A stretch of DNA of 64,000 bases from assembly GCF_004208525.1 (NCBI RefSeq), contig NZ_SGIT01000001.1, positions 248,001-312,000 on the forward strand. The letters are read 5' to 3'. The position numbers were made by a program, and so were the translations under genes. Source of the stretch: Sphingobacterium corticibacterium (GTDB lineage Bacteria > Bacteroidota > Bacteroidia > Sphingobacteriales > Sphingobacteriaceae). Positions within the stretch are counted from its first letter, which is position 1; each line of letters opens with the position of its first letter. The notes beneath the pieces were generated by a model, which did not search any database, had not been told where the DNA came from, and saw only the letters and a list, made by a program, of their open reading frames with translations. Shown here one piece after another: positions 1 through 9,079 of the stretch.

Positions 1-752
1 GGTCTTAAACCTGTGATACCAGAAACGTCTGGTTCATCGTCATTCGCAATTGTCTCGGGGATATGGTAATACGCTGCATATTGTCTTTTCGTATAAGGGG
101 GATCTATATAAACAGTATCTTCAATCTCCATATTAACATTTAAAGCATCTTCTTGGGAAATAGCCCAGTCGATCTTTTTTAAAAGTAAGTCCCTTGGTTT
201 TAATAAAAGAGGAGACAAAGCATTCTTAGATAATTTCTTTAGAAAACAGCCGTATGTTCCTGCAATATTGGCAACTTCATTTGCAGATTCTATAAGATCT
301 GCGAGAAGAACCGTACGTTCATGTTCATTAATTAAGTTTTCTTGAGCCAAACTTCTTATTTTCGATCTTATTGCATCAATTTTTTTTGAATTTTGGATTG
401 AAAAATAAGGCCGTTCAATCATCTCTTTATTTTCAGCAGAAGAACTATATTCTCTATAGAAAAAACCTTCTTCTAGGTCTACATTATTCAAATCATTTAC
501 TACCGATTGGTAGCCTCCAAGTTTGATAAATTTGGCTTCAGAAAGACTTATTAATTTGGCACTAGTTAGAGTTGCTGCAGCTAAAAGTGTATCATTAGCC
601 GATACTTTCCAATTGTTGAGCCCTGCAGCGAGGGAAATTGAACCTGTTCCGCAAAAGAGGTCTATGAACCTACCTTCAGAGGAGAAACCAACTCTATTAA
701 TAATTTCCTGTACTAATCTTGCCTTTGAACCTAAATACCTAACTTTACCCAT
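1..752 (-). CDS. D12-class DNA adenine (N6) methyltransferase, 3' end outside window
   Basis: The gene reads leftward off the window edge, so only the first 250 residues are visible. The N-terminus RYLGSKARLV (residues 5-14) fits the motif X region of Dam/DpnM-type enzymes. IDLFCGTGSIS (30-40) is the AdoMet-binding motif I, and IDPPYTKRQY (216-225) is the catalytic DPPY motif IV. Motif I before DPPY with a helical target-recognition insert between (about 60-205) is the alpha-class (D12) order. The product should methylate adenine N6 in a short DNA target. The ATG is the first in frame, and the CAT further upstream is in another frame. An XRE regulator lies upstream on the same strand, so a restriction-modification system is possible, but no restriction enzyme is visible. 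Confidence 0.9.
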   Translation of the reverse strand, partial: MGKVRYLGSKARLVQEIINRVGFSSEGRFIDLFCGTGSISLAAGLNNWKVSANDTLLAAATLTSAKLISLSEAKFIKLGGYQSVVNDLNNVDLEEGFFYREYSSSAENKEMIERPYFSIQNSKKIDAIRSKIRSLAQENLINEHERTVLLADLIESANEVANIAGTYGCFLKKLSKNALSPLLLKPRDLLLKKIDWAISQEDALNVNMEIEDTVYIDPPYTKRQYAAYYHIPETIANDDEPDVSGITGLR

Positions 753-970
753 TTCCCGACTCTATATACATTTTACTAATATATAATTGTAAACGATGAA
801 AAAAAAATATAAATGTAAATTGCTATAGAAGAGTTTTTCACTGCTCGGATTTTAACACTGAGATATATTCTCAAATATAGGAAATCTACATCTGTCTAAA
901 AAAAATTTAAATGTGTGTTTTCATTGAAAAAAACAGCTATTTTTAGAATCTTTCAATTTTGATCCTAGGT

Positions 971-1144
971 TTAGTCTGATAAGATCTGTAGCTTTTCATT
1001 TTTTCCTTTCACTAGTGGCCTGATAAAAGGATCATTCGAGTTGCTACCTTTGGGTAGAGATAGATCTGAAAAATAGATTGCATGATCTTTTATAGTGGCA
1101 CGGTTTGATCGAAATCGCTGGCGTGGTTCCTCCGAAATATTCAT
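971..1144 (-). CDS. small hypothetical protein (57 aa)
   Basis: This short ORF (MNISEEPRQRF...KLQILSD) starts with ATG directly after a TAG stop. It lies in the same frame as the 87-codon ORF upstream, separated from its stop by six codons. It is rich in Arg/Lys and Ser/Asn, and I recognise no domain. It could be a real small protein, part of a decayed gene, or chance. The stretch from 753 to 970 between it and the methyltransferase is AT-rich, with no feature I can support. Confidence 0.25.
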   Translation of the reverse strand: MNISEEPRQRFRSNRATIKDHAIYFSDLSLPKGSNSNDPFIRPLVKGKNEKLQILSD

Positions 1145-1162
1145 CTATTTATACTTGTAGTT

Positions 1163-1426
1163 TTAAAAAATTAAGGTAGTTATTTTTTTTTCACATAAAA
1201 TCATAATTGTATGTGGTCGATCACCTTTAGGAACATTGAAAATTTCTGAAAAATTTACTTCAAATTCTGTTGCATCTACCCAAATAAATCTGTACCCAAA
1301 TTTTTCCAGAGTTGGATTTAGTTTTAAGATTGTCCTGTCCGCATTTAGAATATAGACATAGACTCTATTAGGTGTTTCCCTAGGTGTAGCATATGATTTA
1401 GGTTCTAAAAAAGTTTTATAATTCAA
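1163..1426 (-). CDS. hypothetical protein (87 aa, TTG start)
   Basis: The ORF begins at TTG because no ATG is in frame after the upstream stop. A 20-codon ATG reading frame (MKDFLKNG...) that begins 4 bases after the XRE gene ends in CAT TGA and overlaps this TTG, so translation could be coupled. The alternative is that a frameshift has damaged one longer gene. The product has alternating hydrophobic and charged residues (RVYVYILNADRTI, YRFIWVDATEFEVNF) like a small alpha/beta protein. No family is recognised. Confidence 0.4.
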   Translation of the reverse strand: MNYKTFLEPKSYATPRETPNRVYVYILNADRTILKLNPTLEKFGYRFIWVDATEFEVNFSEIFNVPKGDRPHTIMILCEKKITTLIF

Positions 1427-1492
1427 TGCTTTGGTATCAAATTATTAAAGAAGATGTTGATGAAACCATTTTTTAAAAAGTCCTTCATCTTT

Positions 1493-1723
1493 TTAAAAAT
1501 CTAATAATTCAGAAACGGAAATTTTAAGTTTATCGGCTATCTTTTTTAATATTGAAATAGTAGAATTGGTTTCTGCTCGTTCAATACGACCAAGCTGTCT
1601 AATCTCAATATCGCATAGGTTGGAAAAGTACTCTTGAGACCATCCGCGAGCCTCTCGTAGAGCTTTGACATGCTTTCCCAGCTTTTCCAAATAGTCTTGA
1701 TCCCGATATTGTCTCTCAGCCAT
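1493..1723 (-). CDS. XRE-family helix-turn-helix regulator
   Basis: A 76-residue single-domain DNA-binding protein of the Cro/C1 type. LGKHVKALREARGWSQEYFS is helix 1 plus the first HTH helix, followed by CDIEIRQLGRIERAET (recognition region) and ISILKKIADKLKISVSELLDF (helices 4-5). I chose the ATG giving MAERQYRDQ. The reading frame stays open nine codons further upstream (to 1750), but those residues are hydrophobic and unlike the family. The size matches control proteins of restriction-modification systems, and a D12 methyltransferase lies downstream on the same strand. A role as its regulator is inference. Confidence 0.85.
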   Translation of the reverse strand: MAERQYRDQDYLEKLGKHVKALREARGWSQEYFSNLCDIEIRQLGRIERAETNSTISILKKIADKLKISVSELLDF

Positions 1724-1925
1724 GAAGTGAAAATCAAAAAATATCAGCATTTTGTTTGAGACATATTTGTCCTATTTATTTTTTATACTTATATTTGTTG
1801 ATGACCTCATAGATGAGGTGGCATTTTTGACTAAGAAGCTTTGCTCAACAAGACCTAGGAAATCTTAAAGCACGCGAAGCAGCGGTGAGAAAATGCCTGC
1901 AATTTGTATATTTGATATTGCAAAG

Positions 1926-2009
1926 TGTGGGCTCTCTCCGTGCCGCGTGCTTGGAAATTTAGGTTTCCGCCCTTCCTAGGGGGTGTTGAGCGCACGGAGG
2001 GAGCCTGCA
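1926..2009. repeat. long imperfect inverted repeat with nested hairpin
   Basis: GGCTCTCTCCGTGC (1930-1943) pairs with GCACGGAGGGAGCC (1992-2005) with one mismatch. Pairing can be extended with G-T pairs to about 1926 and 2009. Inside the loop GGAAA (1953-1957) faces TTTCC (1964-1968). The G+C content is far above the surrounding AT-rich DNA. This is the only structure I see in the gene-free stretch 1751-2276. It could be a structured RNA, a dispersed palindromic element or a transposon remnant. Confidence 0.5.
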
Positions 2010-2276
2010 TAATATATAATTTCTCTCGAAAGCTTTTGGGTTTAATAAACTTAAAAAGCAATAATGTATAAAAAACAACTCTTTCGAAAACTTATTGCAG
2101 CACCGGAATGACCGGTTTGCTAACCATTTGTGACCTTTTAGAGAGTGAGGCAATATAAACCCTAATATAACACAATATTCAGTCCGTATCGTCCGCATTC
2201 TATTTTAGCAAAATAAATTTTATCCCTTTGGCCTAAGCGTAGTTTGGCTTAGTTGGGAATTAATAAATAAAAGACG

Positions 2277-2498
2277 ATGATGGAAAGGGAAGAATTTAGA
2301 GATATGCTATTGGGCACAATTGATGAAAAATATCACCACGAGGTATATGAGTGGTTAGATAATGCCGAAGAGAAATTTCAACAAATAGCGAATGCTACGG
2401 ATTGGCCTATTAGAGAAATTCGGGATTTTTATCGGTCTATTGGTTCCGAAATAGGGTTAAAGCAGAGAGATATATGTATAGACGAATTAGAACAATGA
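2277..2498 (+). CDS. hypothetical protein (73 aa)
   Basis: A small acidic, helical protein (MMEREEFRDML...DICIDELEQ) with no signal peptide or membrane segment. Its composition (EWLDNAEEKFQQI, DWPIREIRDFY) suggests an amphipathic helical fold. Translation may start at either of two tandem ATGs. It sits alone between two stretches with inverted repeats. No family is recognised, and homologues would be needed to exclude a chance ORF. Confidence 0.5.
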   Translation: MMEREEFRDMLLGTIDEKYHHEVYEWLDNAEEKFQQIANATDWPIREIRDFYRSIGSEIGLKQRDICIDELEQ

Positions 2499-2655
2499 AA
2501 AAACAACTTTACAAGAAAATAATTTCTCCGCCCGATTAGGGCAGCAGTGTGTAGGGCCATTAAGGCTTGCCTAAAGAATGCGACATTACAATACCGTATT
2601 ATAAACATTGTACAACTGATCAATCAGCATTCCAACATCATCAAATTTACTAACT

Positions 2656-2730
2656 GTGTGGCCTAAACCGAGCTTAGGCGCAAAGGAGAAATAGGAGCAA
2701 TCTTAAAATAACCAACCCCTTAGGCCACAC
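2656..2730. repeat. 11-bp perfect inverted repeat with inner hairpin upstream of tlpA-like operon
   Basis: GTGTGGCCTAA (2656-2666) and TTAGGCCACAC (2720-2730) are perfect inverted repeats ending 18 bases before the next gene. The left arm also forms a second hairpin, GCCTAA (2661-2666) with TTAGGC (2674-2679). A related CTAAGC...GCTTAG pair lies at 2233-2251, before the preceding small gene. It may be an operator or an attenuator-like RNA fold. It is the main content of the 250-base gap. Confidence 0.4.
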
Positions 2731-2748
2731 CCTAAAAACCTCGAAAAA

Positions 2749-4452
2749 ATGAACAATTTTTACAAGGGTGGGAGAGGACTGGCCTTTGTTTGGCGAGACG
2801 GAATAATTCCGTTGCGAAACAAAAACATCCACAAAAAAAATATAGATGCAACCTTATGGGAAAAGCAAGCGTCTATATATACAAAGAAGTTCTTAAACCT
2901 ATTAAAAAGATTTGCTCGCTTATTCGCGGGCTCAATTGATCAGACAACAAAGACCAAATCAATGCCATCTGTTTGGGCATTGATTTGTTTCATGTTGTTT
3001 AATCTATCAACAGCCTGGGCGCAGTCCGCGGAAACGCGGACTGCCGAAGGGCAAACCGAAATCAAGCCTCTACAGATAGGGGATACCGTACCCAACGTTC
3101 CGCTAAAAATCTTGAATAGCGAGCGTAACCTAGTGCAAGATAGGTTACATAATTACGGAGGTGAAAAGTGGATCATCCTAGAGTTTTGGAATACGGTCTG
3201 TGCGCCATGTATCGCAGCTATGCCACATCTTTTTTCTTTAGAAAATGACGTGGATGAAAAGGTGCGTGTTATACCCGTAGGGCATGAGTCTGAAGAAAGA
3301 ATGAACGCATTTTTGAGGAATACCCGGGCGCCGGGTATGAAGTCTCTCGAGGGAAGATTCCATACAGTCATCGAAGATTCCGTCTTAACAGCAATGTTTC
3401 CGAAGACATCCTCTCCCCATACCGTTATTCTGGATGAGAATTATGTGGTAAGGGCGGTAACCAAGCCGGCTTACGTCGATGTGCATATGTTGACGGAGCT
3501 GATGAGCAGTAATGCCCCAAGCACTTCGGTTAAGCTGTTTGCTCTAGAGGAAAAGCTTCTTTTGGCTCCGAACGAATTATTGGTAAATCCTTTTTATAGT
3601 GGTCTTGTCAAGTACGTTGATGGGCTGACCACTTCCTTTGAATCAAAAACAGATTCACTAAATGGGGTGGTGCACGAGTTCTTCGGGAATATGACCTTAT
3701 TACAACTGTATGCTGCGGGGGCGACAAAAGATAAACCATTGAAAGGGCTCCAATTTAAACCGGAACACCGGATTCTTTTGGTTAAAGATCCGCATAACAT
3801 CGTGTACCATACGGAGGATGCTTCGGATATACAGAGGAAGCTTGCTTGGGACAGGGTCAATAAATACAGTTATGAATCAGTACTGCCAATAACCATGTCA
3901 ACGGAAAGCCGGCGAGCGCGACTCCGGAATGACATGGATAGCTTTCTTGGGATGAGCGCGGAGCTAAAATCAGTAACGGTGCCTTGTCTGGTACTTAAAC
4001 AGATCCGTAATGTCACTCGTCGGAATTTAGATCATGATGACGAAAAACTATTCGTTGTAAACGGCTGGGTGCCTAATAGGCTAAAGGAACAAGAGAAATA
4101 TGTGGGCAACTCGCCATCGGGAGCCCAGACCTATATCCGAAACCTCGGATTCAAGGAATTGACAACGGTTATCAGGAAGCTATCGTCCGACCCTATACCA
4201 ACTATTGTAGATAAAACAGGATATAATGGGTTTTATAATGTAGATTTTTCCAAGGAGTCCAACTCGTTGGCCGATATACGTGCAGCATTGCAGAAAGAGG
4301 GCTTTGATCTGGTAGCCGGAGAAGTAGAACAGGAAATGTTCGTGCTGTCGGAAGATGGTATAGAAGCAAATGTTGACGAACTGGTCTTTACACCGCTCGG
4401 CTATGTCACGAAAAGTTGTGTTGATTTAAACAGGGCACAAAAACAGAAATAA
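2749..4452 (+). CDS. TlpA-like thiol-disulfide protein with C-terminal DUF3738-like domain
   Basis: Residues 73-91 form a hydrophobic segment ending AWAQ, preceded by about 70 basic residues. Long N-termini like this are common before Sphingobacteriaceae SusC-type proteins, but ATG 2962 would give a classical signal peptide. Residues 105-270 are a thioredoxin fold, with WNTVCAPC carrying the CxxC pair at 151 and 154. The C-terminal half ends with PTIVDKTGYNGFYNVDFS and LADIRAALQKEGFDL, the pattern of DUF3738 (TIGR03435) proteins. It should act as a periplasmic thiol-disulfide reductant. One base separates it from the downstream susC-like gene, so the two are co-transcribed. Confidence 0.8.
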   Translation: MNNFYKGGRGLAFVWRDGIIPLRNKNIHKKNIDATLWEKQASIYTKKFLNLLKRFARLFAGSIDQTTKTKSMPSVWALICFMLFNLSTAWAQSAETRTAEGQTEIKPLQIGDTVPNVPLKILNSERNLVQDRLHNYGGEKWIILEFWNTVCAPCIAAMPHLFSLENDVDEKVRVIPVGHESEERMNAFLRNTRAPGMKSLEGRFHTVIEDSVLTAMFPKTSSPHTVILDENYVVRAVTKPAYVDVHMLTELMSSNAPSTSVKLFALEEKLLLAPNELLVNPFYSGLVKYVDGLTTSFESKTDSLNGVVHEFFGNMTLLQLYAAGATKDKPLKGLQFKPEHRILLVKDPHNIVYHTEDASDIQRKLAWDRVNKYSYESVLPITMSTESRRARLRNDMDSFLGMSAELKSVTVPCLVLKQIRNVTRRNLDHDDEKLFVVNGWVPNRLKEQEKYVGNSPSGAQTYIRNLGFKELTTVIRKLSSDPIPTIVDKTGYNGFYNVDFSKESNSLADIRAALQKEGFDLVAGEVEQEMFVLSEDGIEANVDELVFTPLGYVTKSCVDLNRAQKQK

Positions 4453-4453
4453 T

Positions 4454-7400
4454 ATGACAAAAGGAATCAAGATTCTGGGATGTATATTATTGCTGTACAT
4501 TCCTTTAATGATTACGGCAGCGGGTAGCCAAGATATCATCAGCGGCCGGGTGCTAAATGCAGAGACAGATCTCCCGATTGAAGGCGCCAGTATAGGCGTT
4601 GTTGGGGAAAGCTTGGAAACAGTAACCGATAAGCAGGGGAGATTTAGCCTGTCGATAGGAAAACGGGAATCGATGAAACTGATTATTTCACACATAAGTT
4701 TTCTGGAAGAAAAGGTAGAAGTGGGGGCATCTCGCGAAATAATCATTCATTTGAAGGAAAAAAAAAGTGATATTGAAGAAGTCGTGGTATCAACGGGTTA
4801 CAGTACGGCCAGACAGCGGCATCTGACAGGTTCGTTTGAACATATCAATCAAGAACTTTTTAATCGGCAGATAAGTACCGATGTGCTCAGTAGGTTAGAT
4901 GGTATAGCGAACAGTCTGCTTTTCGACAAGCGCTCGTCGTCTGCTGCACCGTTACAGATCAGAGGTTTAAGTACATTGACTGGAGCAATTTCGAGACCGC
5001 TTATCATTTTGGACAACTTCCCCTACGAAGGGGACATCGAGAATATCAATCCCAATGACATTGAAAGCGTAACCGTATTGAAGGATGCGGCTGCGGCTGC
5101 AATCTGGGGAGCAAGGGCTGGAAATGGCGTTATCGTGCTGACGAGCAAATCGGGCGTATTCCATGAGCAGAGCAATGTGTCAGTTACCAGCAATATCGGT
5201 ATCACCGCGCGCCCGAATCTCTTTTATGCGCCGCAGATGACGACTTCTGATTTTATTGACATCGAAAGGTTTCTTTTCGAAAAAGGGGAATATAACTGGG
5301 CTTTGAATGACCGAACTTCCTGGCCAGTTGTTACGCCCGTTGTGGAGATTTTGAATAAGGAAGCGACGGGGATTTATTCGGATACCGAAGCAAAGCAAGC
5401 AATCGATGCACTTCGTCAATTGGATGTGCGGGATGATCTAAGTCGATATTTATACAGAAACGCGGTTAACCAACAATATAATCTACAGTTATCGGGAGGG
5501 ACGCAACGCAGCCACTATAACGCGTCTGTCGGGTACGACGGGAATCTGAGGAGCGAAGTCGGGAATGCATACGAACGTTTGTCATTACGGACGTCCAACA
5601 CGTATAAATTGGCAAAGGGGCTGGATCTGGATCTGGGGCTAACATACACGGGAAGTAAGGCGGCAAATAATAATCCGGGAGAGATACGTACATCGGATGT
5701 AGGCGGCACGCTTTATCCGTATGCGCGATTGGTAGATGATGACGGGAATCCTGCCATACTGGAGCGTAACTATCGGTTAGGGTTCGTCGATACGGTAGGC
5801 GGTGGAAAATTATTGGACTGGCACTACCGTCCGCTGGACGAAATTACCGCTTCGGAGAACACCAACCGTATACATGATATGTTGCTGAATGCTGGCGTAA
5901 AATACAGCTTTCTTTCATTTTTTGATGCCTCGGTGAGATACCAGTATCACAGCGCCAGGAATAACGGACAGCATCATTACAGCGTTGATTCGTGGTACGC
6001 CCGTAACTTAATAAACAGATTTACCCAGATTGCAGGTGGAAATACGATATATATTGTTCCCAATGGAGGTATTTTGGATGAATCGACAGGGACACGTAAC
6101 GGTCATTCCTTGCGTACCCAGCTTAATTTTACCCATAATACCCATAAAGATCATGCTATAAATGCATTTATGGGTGCAGAAGTAAGAAACCGTGTCACGG
6201 ATAACAGCAATAGCCGTGTTTACGGTTATGATGAACGGTATCTCACGCACCAATCGGTCGACTATATAAACAGATATCCCATATACGGCGGGCTTTCATC
6301 CAATTCGTTGATTCCGTACAATGCTGGGTTAAGCGGTTTTGTAAACCGGGCCATCTCCATGTATTTCAACGGTACGTACAGTTATAAAGACAGATATGTA
6401 CTGACGGGAAGTGCCAGACGGGACGCCAGTAACCTGTTTGGGACAGATACGAATAATAAATGGAAACCGTTGTGGTCACTGGGTATCGCATGGGAGATAT
6501 CAAATGAGCCGTTTTATAAACTTGATGCTTTACCATACCTTAAATTAAGGGCTACAAACGGATATACGGGCAACGTAAATAACAGCTTGTCTGCACTGAC
6601 AACGCTCAATTTTAGGTCTCTGAGTTCAAAGACACGTTTACCGTATGCCATTATTGTTAACCCGCCAAACCCATCATTGCGATGGGAACAGGTTGCCACT
6701 TGGAATGTGGGTGCTGATTTTGCTACTCGGAACCGTAGGATCAGCGGTAGTATTGAATATTATAATCGAAAATCCACGGACGTCATAAGTGCTGAACCTG
6801 CCGACATCACGACAGGGTTCAATAGGTTGACAAGAAACAGCGCGCAGTTACGCAATACGGGAATGGATATCAATATAGCAAGCGCAAATCTCCGTGGAGC
6901 GTTTTCATGGAATACGAACGTGCTTTTCAGTCTCAATAAAACGAAAGTAGAGAAATATCTGGTAGAGGCTATCCGGCCAAGTAGCATGGTCGGCAGTGGA
7001 CACACTATATCACCGATAGTAGGCCGCGGTGCATATAACATCGTCAGTTATCGCACGGCCGGTCTAAACCCCGAAAATGGAAATCCCCAAGGATATGTAG
7101 GGGGAGAAATATCTTCTGATTATAGGGATATAATTGACAATGCACAGGAAAGCGATCTTGTTTTTCATGGTTCGGCGACACCGCAGAAATTTGGGGCGAT
7201 ACGGAATACATTTTCGTGGAAGGGAGTTTCGCTCTCTGTCAATTTGAGCTATAGGTATGATTATTACTTCCGACGCCGCTCTATAAGCTATCTCGGATTG
7301 TACGGCGGAGCTGTTGGCCATGCGGATTATTACCAACGATGGCAAAATCCGGGAGACGAGATGCATACATATATTCCATCGGCGGCTTATCCGGTGGATA

Positions 7401-7657
7401 GCAGGCGGGATCAGTTCTACCGAGATGCTGATGTCTTGGTGGAAAGGGGAGATCATATCCGGTTACAGGATATTAATCTAAACTACAGCATTGGAAATGA
7501 TGTAATCGCAAGGACGCCGTTTAAGCGCTTGACAGTTACGGGATATATATCAAATATTGGCGTCATCTGGACAAAAAATTCGCTCAACGTTGATCCGGAT
7601 TTTAATGAGATGCCGCTACCGACAAGCTATACGTTTGGTTTGAAGGCAGAATTTTAA
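4454..7657 (+). CDS. SusC/RagA-family TonB-dependent outer-membrane receptor
   Basis: A 1067-residue TonB-dependent transporter. It has a signal peptide (about 1-25), then a carboxypeptidase-regulatory-like domain (IISGRVLNAETDLPIEGASI, about 27-105). The plug contains the SusC hallmark region EEVVVSTGYS and PNDIESVTVLKDAAAAAIWG with GNGVIVLTSKSG, and the rest is the 22-stranded barrel, ending in SYTFGLKAEF. There is no STN domain, so it does not look built for sigma-factor signalling, and no sigma/FecR pair is adjacent. It overlaps the SusD-like gene at its stop codon and follows the TlpA-like gene by one base. The substrate is unknown. Co-occurrence with redox proteins suggests a peptide or redox-sensitive ligand, which is inference. 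Confidence 0.95.
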   Translation: MTKGIKILGCILLLYIPLMITAAGSQDIISGRVLNAETDLPIEGASIGVVGESLETVTDKQGRFSLSIGKRESMKLIISHISFLEEKVEVGASREIIIHLKEKKSDIEEVVVSTGYSTARQRHLTGSFEHINQELFNRQISTDVLSRLDGIANSLLFDKRSSSAAPLQIRGLSTLTGAISRPLIILDNFPYEGDIENINPNDIESVTVLKDAAAAAIWGARAGNGVIVLTSKSGVFHEQSNVSVTSNIGITARPNLFYAPQMTTSDFIDIERFLFEKGEYNWALNDRTSWPVVTPVVEILNKEATGIYSDTEAKQAIDALRQLDVRDDLSRYLYRNAVNQQYNLQLSGGTQRSHYNASVGYDGNLRSEVGNAYERLSLRTSNTYKLAKGLDLDLGLTYTGSKAANNNPGEIRTSDVGGTLYPYARLVDDDGNPAILERNYRLGFVDTVGGGKLLDWHYRPLDEITASENTNRIHDMLLNAGVKYSFLSFFDASVRYQYHSARNNGQHHYSVDSWYARNLINRFTQIAGGNTIYIVPNGGILDESTGTRNGHSLRTQLNFTHNTHKDHAINAFMGAEVRNRVTDNSNSRVYGYDERYLTHQSVDYINRYPIYGGLSSNSLIPYNAGLSGFVNRAISMYFNGTYSYKDRYVLTGSARRDASNLFGTDTNNKWKPLWSLGIAWEISNEPFYKLDALPYLKLRATNGYTGNVNNSLSALTTLNFRSLSSKTRLPYAIIVNPPNPSLRWEQVATWNVGADFATRNRRISGSIEYYNRKSTDVISAEPADITTGFNRLTRNSAQLRNTGMDINIASANLRGAFSWNTNVLFSLNKTKVEKYLVEAIRPSSMVGSGHTISPIVGRGAYNIVSYRTAGLNPENGNPQGYVGGEISSDYRDIIDNAQESDLVFHGSATPQKFGAIRNTFSWKGVSLSVNLSYRYDYYFRRRSISYLGLYGGAVGHADYYQRWQNPGDEMHTYIPSAAYPVDSRRDQFYRDADVLVERGDHIRLQDINLNYSIGNDVIARTPFKRLTVTGYISNIGVIWTKNSLNVDPDFNEMPLPTSYTFGLKAEF

Positions 7658-9030
7658 TGGACTTGATTATGAAAATTATAATAAAATACTATTGGATGTC
7701 AGCAATCCTGTTTTTACAATTGGGCTGCGCAGCGTTTTTGGAAGAAAAGCCGGATAGATCACTGGCTTTAGCGGATGGCTTAAAAGAGCTACAGGCGATT
7801 CTGGATTACGAGGTTGGTATGAACCAGAACTATCCTGCGGCTGGTGATATTGCATCACCGTATTTTTATTTAACGGAGGCTGACTGGTCTGCCAGAACGG
7901 AGATTACCCGTGAAATCTATTCGTGGAATGAGAAAGCAGATAATTCACAGGACTGGCATAATGCGTATACTCGTATTTTTTACGCGAATGTGGTGCTCGA
8001 TCAAATAGATGATGTGGCGCTGAAAGGTAGGCGTGAGCAGGACCGGGCAGCGATTAAGGGAAGTGCTCTCTTTTTTAGAGGTTGGAACTTTTTTCAATTA
8101 TCCCAAATTTATACGCCTCCATATATGGAGGACGGGGATGGTCAATGGGGAATACCCCTAAGATTGGGAGCCGATATTAATATTGTAACCGAACGGAGCA
8201 CGATATCGGAAACGTTCAATCAAATAGTATCGGATCTGACATACGCTTCGCAAACTCTTCCGGAGCAGACCGTTGTTCCTACTCGCCCATCCAGAGCTGC
8301 GGCATACGCGGCGCTATCCATCGTATATCTCTCCCTGGACGACTTTCTAATAGCAGAAAAATACGCCGACTCTTGTCTGATGTTGCAAAGTGATCTGATA
8401 GATTACAATTTCGTAGACGGCAGTATGGTGAATCCGTTTCCTATTTTTAATGAAGAAGTAATTTTTCATGCAACGATGTTTGGTACATCGCAGGTATTTT
8501 ACAGGAATAGAGCAAAAATAACGGAAGAATTATTCGATAGTTATGACGAGGCAGATTTGCGGCGCACGGTTTTCTATGTGGAGCAAGCCGACGGATCTTT
8601 CACGTTTAAAGGAGATTATTCGGGAAGTAGTACCTCTGGATTACCGTTCTGTGGTATGGCTACAGACGAGATATACCTTATCAAAGCAGAATGCGCGGCA
8701 AGGTTGCAGAAAAATGAAATAGCATTGACGTATCTGAATGAATTTATGCGGAAGCGATATGACAGTGCTGTTTTTGAGGTGTTTAATAGTAACGACGCGC
8801 TGGAAATTTTAGATAAAACGATCAGTGAACGCAGGAAGCAACTTGCTTTTCGGGGAGGCGTGAGCTGGCGCGATTTAAGAAGGCTGAATAGGGAGGAGCG
8901 ATACCGGCAAACATTGGTGAGAGAGATAGGGGACGATAGATATACGTTGGAACCGAATGGAAAACGTTATGCATTCTTAATCCCGGTTTCTGTGGTTCAA
9001 ATGTCCGGGATACGGCAGAACGAAAGATAA
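7657..9030 (+). CDS. SusD/RagB-family outer-membrane lipoprotein
   Basis: The start codon shares a base with the stop of the receptor gene (TAATG), implying translational coupling. A second ATG four codons later gives a shorter signal peptide. FLQLGC is the lipobox, with the lipidated Cys at residue 24 (or 20 from the second start). The body has the SusD pattern: YARIFYANVVLDQI, then IKGSALFFRGWNFFQLSQIYTPP, and near the end ISERRKQLAFRGGVSWRDLRRLN. SusD proteins cap the SusC barrel and help capture substrate. At 457 residues it is slightly short for the family but complete. Confidence 0.92.
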   Translation: MDLIMKIIIKYYWMSAILFLQLGCAAFLEEKPDRSLALADGLKELQAILDYEVGMNQNYPAAGDIASPYFYLTEADWSARTEITREIYSWNEKADNSQDWHNAYTRIFYANVVLDQIDDVALKGRREQDRAAIKGSALFFRGWNFFQLSQIYTPPYMEDGDGQWGIPLRLGADINIVTERSTISETFNQIVSDLTYASQTLPEQTVVPTRPSRAAAYAALSIVYLSLDDFLIAEKYADSCLMLQSDLIDYNFVDGSMVNPFPIFNEEVIFHATMFGTSQVFYRNRAKITEELFDSYDEADLRRTVFYVEQADGSFTFKGDYSGSSTSGLPFCGMATDEIYLIKAECAARLQKNEIALTYLNEFMRKRYDSAVFEVFNSNDALEILDKTISERRKQLAFRGGVSWRDLRRLNREERYRQTLVREIGDDRYTLEPNGKRYAFLIPVSVVQMSGIRQNER

Positions 9031-9079
9031 AAAGGAAGAGAGCGGTTTAGGCTCCCTTCGTTCTTGACAACTATTACGG

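Noticed and set aside
1855..2061. Minus-strand ORF of 68 codons across the palindromic element
   Set aside because: Its residues arise from the inverted repeat and it shows no start context or domain.
1959..2198. Minus-strand ORF of 79 codons
   Set aside because: It overlaps the palindrome and has no protein-like pattern.
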